64,000 nt of DNA, from positions 97,878,483 through 97,942,482 of the forward strand of contig CM042141.1 in the NCBI GenBank assembly GCA_023376005.1. Reading direction: 5' to 3'. Shown here one piece after another: positions 54,666 through 64,000 of this stretch (within the stretch, counting starts at the first letter, position 1; every line of letters begins with the position of its first letter). The notes beneath the pieces are model-generated. The model worked only from the letters and a program-made list of their open reading frames with translations. It did no database searches and had not been told where the DNA came from. The position numbers and the translations under genes are program-made. This DNA is from Doryteuthis pealeii (lineage: Eukaryota; Mollusca; Cephalopoda; Myopsida; Loliginidae).

Positions 54666-54867
54666 ACGTCTAGAATACGCTACATACTCAACCCTGTGCG
54701 ACTTTTTCTTGTTTTCTCAAATTAAAATTCCTTTTAAGGATAAGATCTAAGGACATGAAGACATTTAAATCTGCTGCTCACTATTAAAAAAAAATCAAAG
54801 GTGCTTCAACCAATGAAAAACTTACTGGAATAATTGTGCTAAATGAGGAAAAAAGGACATTTTTTAA

Positions 54868-55690
54868 TTCATTGTTCATTTCGGTGTTGGTGAATATAGC
54901 TTTATGATTGATACCTTTTTAATACATCTCCTATTTGCTACGATTTTTAGGGTCATTTTTAGTCTACAAGTGAGAGCACTTTACAGTGGAGATCCCTTGT
55001 GTTTAGCAGAAGATGATCCTTAGTGAAAGATCCTTTGGTTGTTCTTCGGTGTCCCTTAGTGTTGGGTAGAATTCTTTGATTGAGTAGAGTCCTTGGTTGC
55101 AGATCTGTTCGTCTGTGTTGAATACATACAAATGAACGGCTTTCAAGATCGGCGAATAATTAGTTAACTAACCCCGTATTCAAGCTGTTGATTGGCCCGC
55201 GCAGAGTCTATAAGTTTAAGTGGTGGACTTCAGCACACCTTATATTGCGAAATAATCCAACATTATTTTGAAGAATATGAATCCCATTTATTGTTTGTTT
55301 CTGTCTTGGTAGATATAGCATTAGCCTTGATACTTTTTATTATTTTTTACAGTTCGTATTTTGATGAATATTAATATTTCACCCATTTTCCATTTCTGTC
55401 TTGATAAATATATCTTTAACCTTGATACTTTTGCTAAATACAGCTTTAGGCTTGATACTTAGTCAACACGGTTTGTATTTTGAAAAAAATGAATGCTTAA
55501 TTCATTGTTCATTTCTTTCTCGGTAAATACATCTTTAATCTAGATACCTTTGGTAAATACTGCTTTAGCCTTGATACCTTGTCAACACAGCTCCTATTTT
55601 GAATATTAACGTTTTATTCATTGTTCATTTCTGTCTTGGTAAATACAGCTTTAGTTTTGATACTTTTCGGACACATATTCAATAGTATAC
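54868..55690 (+). repeat. Tandem array, ~125-bp unit, ~4-5 copies
   Basis: The unit has TTCATTGTTCATTTCTGTCT, TGGTAAATACAGCTTTAG, TTGATACCTT and ACACAGCTCCTATTTTGAA. The segment 54960-55240, which carries the CCAAT/TATA module, interrupts it after the first unit. Confidence 0.7.
55000..55225 (+). promoter_or_regulatory. CCAAT/TATA-like module with upstream repeats
   Basis: Upstream CCTTAGTGAAAGATCCTTTG; then AGCTGTTGATTGGCCCGC (CCAAT box in reverse) and AGTCTATAAGTTTAAGTGGT. A reverse copy of the same unit lies at 62885-63125. Confidence 0.45.
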
Positions 55691-55879
55691 AAAGGAATAT
55701 TAGAATAAAAGTTTCAGGATAAAAAAATTAATTGAAGGAATTGGGAGATCTTATAATTAAAAAAAAACAACATTTGCCAACGGTAATTTTATATGTTTTC
55801 TCTTCACCCTATTTTTTAGATCTCACGGTATGGGAGCACTGCTAGTCTTAAATTTTATGGAGTCTACGTTTTATGGAGG

Positions 55880-56170
55880 CGTTTAGTGCAACGGTTATCG
55901 TCGTTGGAAAGAGAATCATCGACCCGAGTTCAATCCTGAAAGAGGCTGTTGGCGTTTCCCTTCGCTCTAATGCCCTTACGAAAGGCACGAATCAATATAT
56001 TATCCCCGCCAACTCTATGTGAATATTAGGGTAGACTGGGTTCGTTAACATTATTTAGGCGACTGGTCTAGGAAAAAGGACAACTCTTAATTCAGACTAG
56101 CTTTAATTAGCTTAGAAATTGACCTTGTGTCGAATCCTACCCATGGCAAAGGGTCTCACATTATGGATAA
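55880..56170 (+). mobile_element. SINE-B, diverged
   Basis: GTGCAACGGTTATCGTCGTT (A-box side), CGAGTTCAATCCTGAAAGAG (B box), AGGGTAGACTGGGTTCGTTA, ACTGGTCTAGGAAAA, GACCTTGTGTCGAATCCTAC. Confidence 0.7.
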
Positions 56171-56489
56171 GCGCAGCCTATCTTTTTTAACAGAGAGTTA
56201 AGAGCAGTTTGAAAATAACGGCAAAACAGTGGAAAATCATTGATAGTTTGATTGATAGGTCTTGACCTCAGGTTCGTCTAGAACGGGAATCTCATTGACT
56301 CAGAGAGTCACGTGGCCAGGCGACGCTGAGAATGTACGGTTAGAATCTAGTAGAGTTGAAGCAGACCTGTGTCCCCTCTTTTCTGCTCCTATCCACGTGG
56401 CTGCGAGCCAATGAAGTATCGGGAGAATAACCAAAAAAGTGTGTACCGCAAAATATGTCTCCCCTGATTAAAGAACACAATAAAAAACT

Positions 56490-56491
<2 letters not shown>

Positions 56492-56542
<51 letters not shown>
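56492..56542. repeat. (GA)n microsatellite
   Basis: Pure GA tract. Confidence 0.95.
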
Positions 56543-56544
<2 letters not shown>

Positions 56545-56699
56545 CCTAGCTGAAGAAAGCATGATAGAAGAAGACATTAGAAAGACATAAACAAAGGACC
56601 CGGTTTATAACAAGGGGTTGGGTAAATACATAATATGTTTCATGTTTTCTTCGTCGTGAAAAACATTGTTGTTTTAAACTGTCAATGGTTTCAAAAAAA

Positions 56700-56923
56700 T
56701 ATCTATTCTTTAATACGGTTGTTCCTCTATCAACACCCCCGGGTTAAAAAAAAGAATCGTCTAAGATGAAATGTAAAAAGTAAATCCAGATTATCTGGTA
56801 TTGCTTATCCACCGAATTCTTATTTCTTATTAGTGCCAACCCAGTTAAATAATGGACCATTCTGTTTTTATTATAAAGAAATAAAGGGAAGAAAAACAAC
56901 GTGATACACAGAAAAAAATTATA

Positions 56924-56930
<7 letters not shown>
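56700..56930 (+). mobile_element. Helitron 5' fragment, then macrosatellite-type unit
   Basis: TCTATTCTTTAATACGGTTG at 56702 and CAACACCCCCGGGTTAAAAA match the Helitron 5' end. From ~56820, TTAAATAATGGACCATTCTG and AAATAAAGGGAAGAAAA match the 40-42-kb macrosatellite unit. The two families are joined here. Confidence 0.5.
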
Positions 56931-56965
<35 letters not shown>

Positions 56966-57224
56966 AAAAACTAAAGTCGGTGGAGTGGCCTATTGTCGGT
57001 ATCAGCCGGACAGCGTGGAAGTACATCCTCTTTTCACTAGCGCTAGACCAGGGAGATTGTTTTTGAGTTTGAGGCGGAGCGCCACACTTACGATTAGTTC
57101 TCCTAGTTTACCGCACAGATTCTCATCGTGCTACTCATGTACTGAGTTAACGAGTGGTGGTATCGAACCCGGTATCTTATGGCTCCTAGATGGAGGCTCT
57201 ACCGATTCAGCTAAATTGGTCCTA
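56966..57224 (-). mobile_element. SINE-D, near full length
   Basis: GTCGGTGGAGTGGCCTATTG at left, CACTAGCGCTAGACCAGGG in the middle, TATCGAACCCGGTATCTTAT (B box in reverse) and CTACCGATTCAGCTAAATTG (A-box region in reverse). It follows a (TA)n tract. Confidence 0.85.
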
Positions 57225-58280
57225 GTTCTCTTTCCTATAAATGAACTCTTGAATTGATACCGGAAATAAATAGAAATCGGAAGTGTTAGTTTTTCACTTT
57301 TGAAACAAAATGGGGATTAGTTTATTGTTTTAGATGGTAACAAAGGTTGTTTTGTTTGTTTAAATAAAATCTTTCTTTCTTCAAAATTAATTTTATTTAC
57401 TAATACATTTTCTAGTATTTTGGGGGGTGGTGGGGAGGTCCTTATCTGTTTCCATTGTTCCGATAATTTTGCTAATTCCATTCAAGAACTTTTCCTATTT
57501 TCTGTGGTTTCTTTTACAAGGAATGGTGAGAATCCTTTATCGTTTGACGTAGGGATCCTTTGACTTTCTAAATTCAGCAGAAAATTGTCTCAAAGCAAAA
57601 TTCTATTAATTCTTTGGCATTGTGTTCATCCGGTTAATTAAAACAAAAGACTTTTCCGATTTCTGTGATTTTCTGAGTAAAATTCTTCCATTTATTTTTG
57701 GAAAATGATGGTAATTTTTCAAAACTGTTCCCCTTGTTATCAAACGTGTTCACACTCGCACGCACGCACGCACGCAGACTAACAAGCACGCATGCGCGCA
57801 CGCACGCACGCACGTATGCATCAGTTTTACCTTGAAAAATTAGATTAAAAGAACAAAACAAAAAACAAAGACGTCTTCGAAGAAAAATTATTTTATTATT
57901 GAAAACTGAATTACTTTGAATTCGTCGTTAATTACTGCGATAATCCTATTTCCGGCTGCTTTATTCGATTTTTAGATTAAAAAGATTTTAGCACGCTCAT
58001 CAAAAACCCACTAATTGCAATTAATTAGATCGGCGTTAATCCAGGTTAGTCAAGAATTCGAAAACTAAACACAAAAATATGAGATAATCTGTGACACATG
58101 GGTTCACCATCTGTTTCATTCTACATCCAGGATGTTCCTTAGTCATACAGTCACCACGATTAACAATCCCCCTGAGTTAGCATGCTCAATCTGACCGTCC
58201 TTACCCGAATTGTGGAGCACTCATACATCCTTTCGCTCTATTCATAAATCTATAGCAGTCATAAATTGGTTGATTAATAC
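57225..58280. other. Repeat remnant and intergenic sequence
   Basis: 57447-57620 matches 44930-45110. A (CACG)n-type GC-rich tract sits at 57759-57815. The rest is unassigned. Confidence 0.5.
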
Positions 58281-58284
58281 ACCA

Positions 58285-58690
58285 TACTAACTGATACAGT
58301 AGTAATGCACTAAACTCGCTATTCAATACTAATAAACTAATATACTAATTATTAAAAATACACTAATACGCTATTCAGTAGTAATATACTACAGTGAGGA
58401 TGAAACTCACTATTTGGTAGTAATACACCACGATGAGACACCCCACCCAGTAAGAAGGGGATTCCGGTATTCAAAGATAATAGAACTCCCTTACTGAGAG
58501 GATCAAACTCGTTATTCACAAGTAATACACCAAACCCAGAATACAGTAGTAATACACCAAACTCGCTATTCAGTAGTAATAAACTAATACGTTATTTAGT
58601 AGTAATACATTACCGTGAGAATTTGGCTAATACATTACAGTGAAAATCAAACTCGCTATTCGGTATTAATACATCAGTGTGGAACGCCAC
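58285..58690 (-). repeat. Local repeats derived from a SINE-C segment
   Basis: CTCGCTATTCAGTAGTAATA, ATACACCAAACTCG and CACGATGAGA units recur about seven times with drift. They correspond to the central part of SINE-C in reverse (TATTCAGTAGTAAT), i.e. a tandem expansion of a piece of a SINE. It ends at an HP-tail remnant (ACATGCCGTTAAAATCAATC). Confidence 0.55.
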
Positions 58691-58699
58691 ATGCCGTTA

Positions 58700-59678
58700 A
58701 AATCAATCAATCAAAACTTAGGCATGACTATCTGGTACTGAAGACAAACTCGCAGTATCAATCAAGCTGACTTCAAAGATATGAACAGATCAACATAGAT
58801 AACACATAAATACAGAAGTCTTTGTCTTCCATCCAACGAATATTACGGTAGTATAGTAATTAGCTTTAGACTTTTAAGTCGAATAAGATTGTTGAATAGA
58901 AGCAAAAATATTCTCTATTTAGCGAAAAGAAAATGAAATAAAACAATAAGGGTGAGAGGCAAGACGGAATTGTAGGGAGGTTATTTTTTAAAGCGGGAAA
59001 TAGACACATACAAACGAATAAATGAAGAACAAACAAAAGAGAGAACTGATAGTAAAAGAGAGTAAGAGGAAGGGATGAAAGAAGAAAGGAAAGAAGGAAA
59101 TGAAAGGAAGGAAAAGAAGATGAAGATGATGAAGTGGCAATTATATACTAGACACGTGCTTTACAGGCGAAATCTGATACCTAAAATCATTACTTTTGTA
59201 CTTACATTACCAGGAGAAAGGTCACTGAATCGATAACGATGGCGATACGGGAAGAGCTATCCAAAAGTTAATTTTAGATCTCTAGACTCGATAAGATACT
59301 TTTCTTAAAGTCACTTCGATTTTTTAAGGCAAGAGATTTGATAAACGTTAAAGGAAGATGAATTATTTTCTTTCTTTCGAACGATTCTCAGGAGAATGGT
59401 CAGATCTTTCTGTTGAGGTCATCTATTTATTAAGTGTATCTGTTGTTGATTTACAATTCAATGCTGAATCTTTTGAAAGTAGAACTTTTTGAACTGAACA
59501 AAAAAAGAAGAAAGATTGCCAGTTATAATTTCGAAGCGTACAGTATTTTTCGTTTGCTACAACCGGGTTCTTTGTGATACCGAAATAACTTTTCTTCGGA
59601 AAGGAGAAGGAAGATGCAACTTTTCGTGCATTTCTCTGTTTCTCACCCTTGCTTTCCATTTCTCCCCCTCTCCCTTCC

Positions 59679-59680
<2 letters not shown>
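58700..59680. other. Intergenic, nothing assigned
   Basis: A/G-rich around 59040-59125. No gene, SINE or LINE recognised. Confidence 0.4.
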
Positions 59681-59681
<1 letters not shown>

Positions 59682-59750
<69 letters not shown>

Positions 59751-59752
59751 AT
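59682..59752. repeat. (TC)n(TA)n microsatellite
   Basis: TC tract 59684-59710 followed by TA tract. Confidence 0.95.
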
Positions 59753-60058
59753 ATTTACAAGTAAGCCGTGCTCAAAATTGTTGATATACAAAGTAGCTTT
59801 ACGTTAGGGAAGCGTGGACAAGGCGCTTGGTTGCTGATAGTGTTTCGCCTATGTAGTAATTTCATCGTGTAAAATCACACTCACCTTTTATTCTTGTCAA
59901 TCAAATTTATTCCAATCGTATCATCTTATATATTCTCACGTTTAGTTCACTTATAAATATAGAATCAAGCTATAAAATTCTAGATTATAATAAAGAACAT
60001 ACTTGCAACAATTCACTTTGTCCATTTTCCTATTGTGTGCTTAACTCTTACTGCTATA

Positions 60059-60092
60059 TATATGAGGGTAATCCCAAAGATAAGATCTCCAA
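60059..60092 (+). mobile_element. Mariner-like terminal repeat, solo
   Basis: TATGAGGGTAATCCCAAAGA then TAAGATCTCC resembles a mariner-family terminal repeat. It is followed directly by family Y sequence; no second terminus or transposase found. Confidence 0.4.
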
Positions 60093-60124
60093 AATATTTA
60101 GAAGTCACAGAAACGTTTATGTCT

Positions 60125-60625
60125 ATTGACAATGATTTAACTGAAACTTACTCTTCCATCACTCACGTCTTTCATAGCAAAAATTTCCTAATTTAATTAT
60201 TTAGTTAAAATAGGAAGTAAGGGATTAAATGACAGTTATTTCTTCTTGTAATGGATTTCTTTTAAGATTTATCCCCGAGATTTTTGCCATATTCATTAAG
60301 ATAAAACCAAACAATTATAAATGAATAATTCCAAGCACATATTTATTAAAATCAAATTTTTAATATCAATATGCAAATTAGCCTTTCCGTTCATACTATA
60401 AACCGCGATTTTGTGTATATATAAATACAATTGCATGATATTAGTATGTAAATATTGCCAACAGTATTAATAATGTAAAACAATTTCAATAATAATTGAG
60501 GTTTAAATAAGAATAAAATCATGGAGAATGGGATGTAAATAACAAAAGGAATTATGGTTTGAGTAATGATATAGTTTCGGTTACAGACAAACACACAATC
60601 TCCATTATGATAAGATATATATATA
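60125..60625 (-). repeat. Dispersed repeat, family Y, copy 2
   Basis: Inverted relative to 4785-5275 over its whole length (AACTGAAACTTACTCTTCCA; ATAGTTTCGGTTACAGACA). Small indels only. Confidence 0.65.
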
Positions 60626-61002
60626 TAATTTGTCATATGTTTTCCTAGATAAACGTTCTTTTAATATCAATCTGAATGTAATTTACCGAAGTGTATTGCA
60701 TCGGGAGTTTTTTCGCAGCTGTTGGTTAAAAAGAAAAATGGAATTTAAAATGCATAGATATAACTTATTTGAGCGCGAAAGAAAATATTTTTTACTGATT
60801 TTTAATAGGTTTTATGATACCAAAATATATCTTTTTATAACCATGTTTGTTTTTTTATTTAAAAAATGAAGCTGGAGACTTTATCAAAATCATTTCGTTC
60901 CAATAGTTCTGTTAAATCTGTTAAGTTCTGTTAATAAAGCAAAAACTACAAAATACCATACAGTGATTTAAACCAAAAATCAAGCAAATAATGACAATCA
61001 AA

Positions 61003-61540
61003 TGGCAGTAATTATGAGATGAAAATCCCCACAACAAACTCTACAAACTACAGCCCAACTTAAAAGAAAGGACACCTGATCCTAGTAATACCAGAAGAGA
61101 AGAAACCACTATCACCCGGCTATGCATTGGCCATACTAGATTAACCCACTCCTTGATTTTAAAAGAAGAACCTCCACCTAAATGTTCATGTGGAAATCAA
61201 TACACAATAAAACATATTCTGATTGAATGCACACACCTCTCCGACACTCGAAGAAAGTTCTACAATGTTGACAGCATGGACAAACTATTTGGAAAAATAG
61301 ATCCCAAGAGGATATTAAACTTTTTGAAAAGAACCGACCTCTTATCAAGGATGTAAGTTCATAGACCTACAAAAATCACCCACCACTCTCTTGATGTTAA
61401 AATTCTCAACAGAAAACTTGATTACAGCAAATAAACCCCTATACATTTTTGAATACCTAATTACCAATAGAGGTATTCGGCATAAAATAACCCATGGGGT
61501 TGACATGCCGTAAAACCCAACTAACCAAACCAATCAAACC
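61003..61540 (+). pseudogene. LINE ORF2 C-terminus with zinc-knuckle-like block and HP tail
   Basis: Open from 61018 to the TAA at 61354-61356, with an in-frame TAA and TGA just upstream. It encodes NKLYKLQPNLKERTP, TTITRLCIGHTRLTHSLIL, then CSCGNQYTIKHILIEC (CxC...H...C) and MDKLFGKIDPKRILNFLKRT. This is the region after RNase H in I/Jockey-type LINEs. 121 bp after the stop lies the HP hairpin (61478-61510: CGGCAT/ATGCCG, inner ACCC/GGGT), then AACCCAACTAACCAAACC. Best evidence that the hairpin belongs to this LINE. Confidence 0.85.
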
Positions 61541-61589
61541 GGAAAGTAATGAGATATTTGATGTTTTAATAAATATCATGTATTGAAAA

Positions 61590-61685
61590 GAATAGAGGTA
61601 TGTGTTGCGTAACGGTTACCGCCGTAGAAAAATGGTGTCGACGATGCCGGGTTCAAATCCTGGATGAGACTTCTTCAATTAATCT
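61590..61685 (+). mobile_element. SINE-B head fragment
   Basis: TGTTGCGTAACGGTTACCGC (A-box side) and CCGGGTTCAAATCCTGGATG (B box); truncated after the head. Confidence 0.6.
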
Positions 61686-61754
61686 AACTCAGTTAAACTT
61701 TAACAGAGACATTGTTAATAAACAAGATGTTAATTAAGATTAATTAATGACTAT

Positions 61755-61875
61755 TTCATAATCATTGAGAATATAACAAATAACTAAGGAAATTGTGACA
61801 TCAGTGGTGACGTAGTTTCAGTTACAGACAGAAAGTTTCATAATTTCTATTATAATAAGATGTGTGTCAACATCC
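61755..61875 (-). repeat. Family Y terminal fragment
   Basis: GTAGTTTCAGTTACAGACAG and TTCTATTATAATAAGATG match the end of family Y copy 2 (60570-60620). Confidence 0.5.
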
Positions 61876-61889
61876 CTTGATTTCCACGA

Positions 61890-62035
61890 CACAACACTAT
61901 TTGACCCAGAGATGGGATCCTAACATATACTACCACTCCAGGTCAGACTAGAACTGGGAGCAATAGAAATGAAAGGGTTCTCCACACTCCACAGATATCT
62001 AGGATTAAAAATGTATCTAATGTCGGAAATAGTTA
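61890..62035 (-). mobile_element. HP-tail retroposon body fragment
   Basis: GACCCAGAGATGGGATCCTA, ACTACCACTCCAGGTCAG, GTTCTCCACACTCC; no hairpin. Confidence 0.55.
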
Positions 62036-62116
62036 AGTCTGTCGACACATGAATCGGAAAGAACGATAATATTTATCGCTAGCGTTGATGTTTTTCTTGT
62101 TTTCTGCTTACCTTAG

Positions 62117-62400
62117 AATTGTGTTCCTGGGGAGTTAGCTGCCCAAACCCACCCATCCTACATCCAACGTATTTTCCCCACAACCACTTTAAAGGGCACT
62201 GGCTCCCTATTTTAGAAGATTTAACCGGAAAACAGTCGGCGTTTCTTAAACAAGCAGAGCGAAAGGGAGTAAAAAAGAGAAGAAAAAAAAAACGACACAC
62301 AATTTTATTTAATTTGATGTTTTCGTTTGAGGATTTTTTGTTGATCTTTTCTGCCATCCATGTTTACATTTGAACTGTGTTTTATTTCTTGTAAATAAAG
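62117..62400 (+). CDS. Candidate terminal exon of an unidentified gene
   Basis: A polypyrimidine run and TTAG (62115-62116) precede an open frame that stops at TGA 62371-62373. AATAAA lies at 62393-62398. The first ~55 residues look protein-like (CPNPPILHPTYFPHNHFKGH, LEDLTGKQSAFLKQAERK) and are followed by a KKRRKKKR basic run. No family is recognised and no other exon is seen. Chance cannot be excluded. Confidence 0.2.
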
Positions 62401-62589
62401 ATTGATGTTTTTGTTTTTCCTTCATTCATCTTTTTCATTTGGGTTTTTTAAAAATCGGTTAGATATCATGGAGTGTCCGATGAATTATGCTGGAAGCATA
62501 GTATTTATCAGCATAGATCAGTTGGCAAATAAAACAAGCTAAGGAAGAATATGCCAAGGTATGTTGGAATATTTTGGTGATATATATAT

Positions 62590-62878
62590 TTACCAACCCC
62601 TTCGCACGAGCAGGATGTAACACAAGGTCAATTTCTTAAGCAGAATTCAACAGGTTTGAATTCAGAGTTTTCCTTCTCCTAGACCGGTTGACTAACCAAG
62701 GTTAAATAGCCCAGTCTGTCCTACTATTTATCCATAGATCGAGGGAGAGTAGGATTCATACCTTTCCCAAGGATATTAGCGCTAAGTGAAATGCAATTAT
62801 CACATCCAGGATTTGAACTCGGGGTGACGAGTCCATTTCCAATGACTTTAACCATTACACCACGCATTTCCATATTTT
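62590..62878 (-). mobile_element. SINE-B, near full length
   Basis: TTACCAACCCCTTCGCACGA at left; AGACCGGTTGACTAACCAAG; ATACCTTTCCCAAGG; TTTGAACTCGGGGTGACGAG (B box in reverse); ACCATTACACCACGC (A-box side) at right. Confidence 0.85.
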
Positions 62879-62884
62879 GGAGCT

Positions 62885-63125
62885 GTGGTCCATCACTTAA
62901 ATTTATAGACTAAGCGAGGTCATGTGGTTTGAACCTCAGCCAATCAACAGCCCGAATACGTGGTTGGTTAACTACTTAATTGGTGATACTGATAGACGTC
63001 TATTTATAATCATTGACGAAGGACCTGCAAGACTGAGGAGCACCAAGAAACAACCAAAGGATTCTTCACTAAGGATCGCGCTCTGCTAAACACAAAGGAT
63101 CTCTGTTGAACAGCGCTCTTGCTTG
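62885..63125 (-). promoter_or_regulatory. CCAAT/TATA-like module with upstream repeats, reverse copy
   Basis: On minus: CCTTTGTGTTTAGCAGAGCG and ATCCTTTGGTTGTTTCTTGG, then GGGCTGTTGATTGGCTGAGG and AGTCTATAAATTTAAGTGAT. Reverse of 55000-55225 with the same order and similar spacing. Confidence 0.45.
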
Positions 63126-63221
63126 AAGCCTAAAGGATGGCCACAAAAATTGTAAGAAGCTGTAAAACCAATTTTGTACCCCGTACGCGGACCCCAATCC
63201 CAATAAAAAATATTCGAGCTA

Positions 63222-63420
63222 TATGCTCAGGTTCACATTATATAATGGTTACCATCGTAGAAAATGGACACGAGTTTAAACTCTGGACGAGCCTCTTTGC
63301 ATTTCACATAGCCCTAATACCCTTGGGAAAGGTATGCATCCAACTATTCTCCCTCCAGCTATGAGTAAGTAGTAGGGCAAACTGGTCTCTTTAACCTTGG
63401 TTAGGTAACCAGTCTGTATC
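63222..63420 (+). mobile_element. SINE-B, 5' two thirds
   Basis: ATAATGGTTACCATCGTAG (A-box side), GAGTTTAAACTCTGGACGAG (B box), TTGGGAAAGGTATGCATCC, GGTAACCAGTCTG; 3' end missing. Confidence 0.7.
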
Positions 63421-63890
63421 TATTTCATACAATATGATATAATAGCAATAGAAAAATGATTTGTAACAGGTTATAAGTTATACAAATATAAAAATAAACA
63501 AATGCATATTTATATAGCTGTCAATGGATTCCTATGTTTTTGTTTTATTTTTATATCCTTTTTTTGAATAAAAGTTCTAGTTATAACATAATTTTTCATC
63601 GTTTCCCTCTTCTTTAAGTAGTATATGTAGATACTGCTATGTTATTATGAAAGTATATATTCTAAATATTTTTTAAAAAAAAGAACGAGAAATATTTCCA
63701 ATGGTACGCATATCTAGCACTATGTACATCAGTATTCTACATAGTGATATATATGAGTACCAATACGTAGTCAACGAAAAGTAAATTGCTGTTAAATCTA
63801 ACTGAATATACCTCAGCGAGCAGAAAAGCAATAGTTGAATCACAATAATAGACTGCGCCAAGTAACACACAAATATAATTTATTTCCTTT
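63421..63890. other. AT-rich intergenic sequence
   Basis: No gene or repeat recognised; two short minus-strand frames at 63673-63922 have no motif. Confidence 0.4.
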
Positions 63891-63894
63891 AAGG

Positions 63895-64000
63895 CGTCCC
63901 GTCGTGGTGTAATGGTTAGCAAATTAGTCTCGTAAATCCATTACTGCTGAAAAGCGACTTCATTCCTCACTGGATATCCCATAATTATAACCTTGTGTCA
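63895..64000 (+). mobile_element. SINE-C, cut by window end
   Basis: CGTCGTGGTGTAATGGTTAGC (A-box side) at the start, AAATCCATTACTGCTGAA, then TCATTCCTCACTGGATATCC and ACCTTGTGTCA at the window edge. Confidence 0.75.

Noticed and set aside
57759..57815. CACGCACG tract as a CpG-type promoter
   Set aside because: Simple repeat with no surrounding CpG-rich region or gene.

Overview
This window is repeat-rich, non-genic eukaryotic DNA. It is AT-rich, carries dozens of long (TA)n, (GA)n, (TG)n and (GAAA)n tracts, and holds no host gene I can name. Almost everything recognisable is a retroelement, SINE, Helitron, DNA transposon, fold-back element or tandem array, usually decayed and nested. The mix (tRNA-type SINEs, RTE-like and RNase H/CCHC-type LINEs, Penelope RT, mariner, Helitrons) points to an invertebrate animal. 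A lophotrochozoan such as a mollusc, perhaps a cephalopod, is a guess that the sequence alone cannot confirm.

Layout. 0-7 kb: TA tracts, a degenerate ~430-bp repeat family (2.5-5.6 kb), tRNA SINEs and a DNA transposon invaded by a SINE. 7-13 kb: an RTE-like LINE 3' end, a palindromic element carrying a tRNA-like region plus a hammerhead-ribozyme-like core (10.2-10.8 kb), a 66-nt hairpin (11.76 kb) and a Helitron (11.9-12.7 kb). 13-20 kb: (GAAA)n, a TIR transposon, a 52-bp minisatellite, LINE relics, two more fold-back elements and a 5S-rRNA-like segment. 20-28.7 kb: SINE cluster, two abutting Helitron-like copies, Penelope RT relic, two ribozyme-like cores and duplicated deleted LINE copies. 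29-39.7 kb: Helitrons, a fold-back mariner, a ~165-bp tandem array and a palindromic family with GAAAC cores. 40-45 kb: a macrosatellite interrupted by the second tRNA-like/hammerhead palindrome, then a ~30-bp satellite. 45-64 kb: more ribozyme-like cores, segmental duplications, tandem arrays, a LINE 3' end with its tail hairpin, and one weak candidate terminal exon (62.1 kb).

How the parts relate. (1) At least thirteen repeats contain one conserved two-part hairpin, outer CGGCAT/ATGCCG and inner AACCC/GGGTT, followed in sense orientation by a (CCAA)-type tail. It lies about 120 bp after the stop codon of two independent LINE 3' ends (38.35 and 61.36 kb). I infer that it is the LINE's 3' recognition structure, borrowed by non-autonomous repeats. 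(2) Several palindromic elements that abut (TA)n tracts carry CTGANGA-stem-GAAA cores like hammerhead ribozymes. A Penelope RT relic lies in the same window, which fits Penelope/retrozyme-type retroelements. Two copies join a tRNA-like promoter region to the ribozyme core. (3) Helitron copies supply both 5' TC ends and 3' hairpin-CTAGT ends.

Repeat families are given working names: HP-tail, SINE-B, SINE-C, SINE-D, X, Y and Z. All similarity calls were made by eye; no alignment or database search was run.
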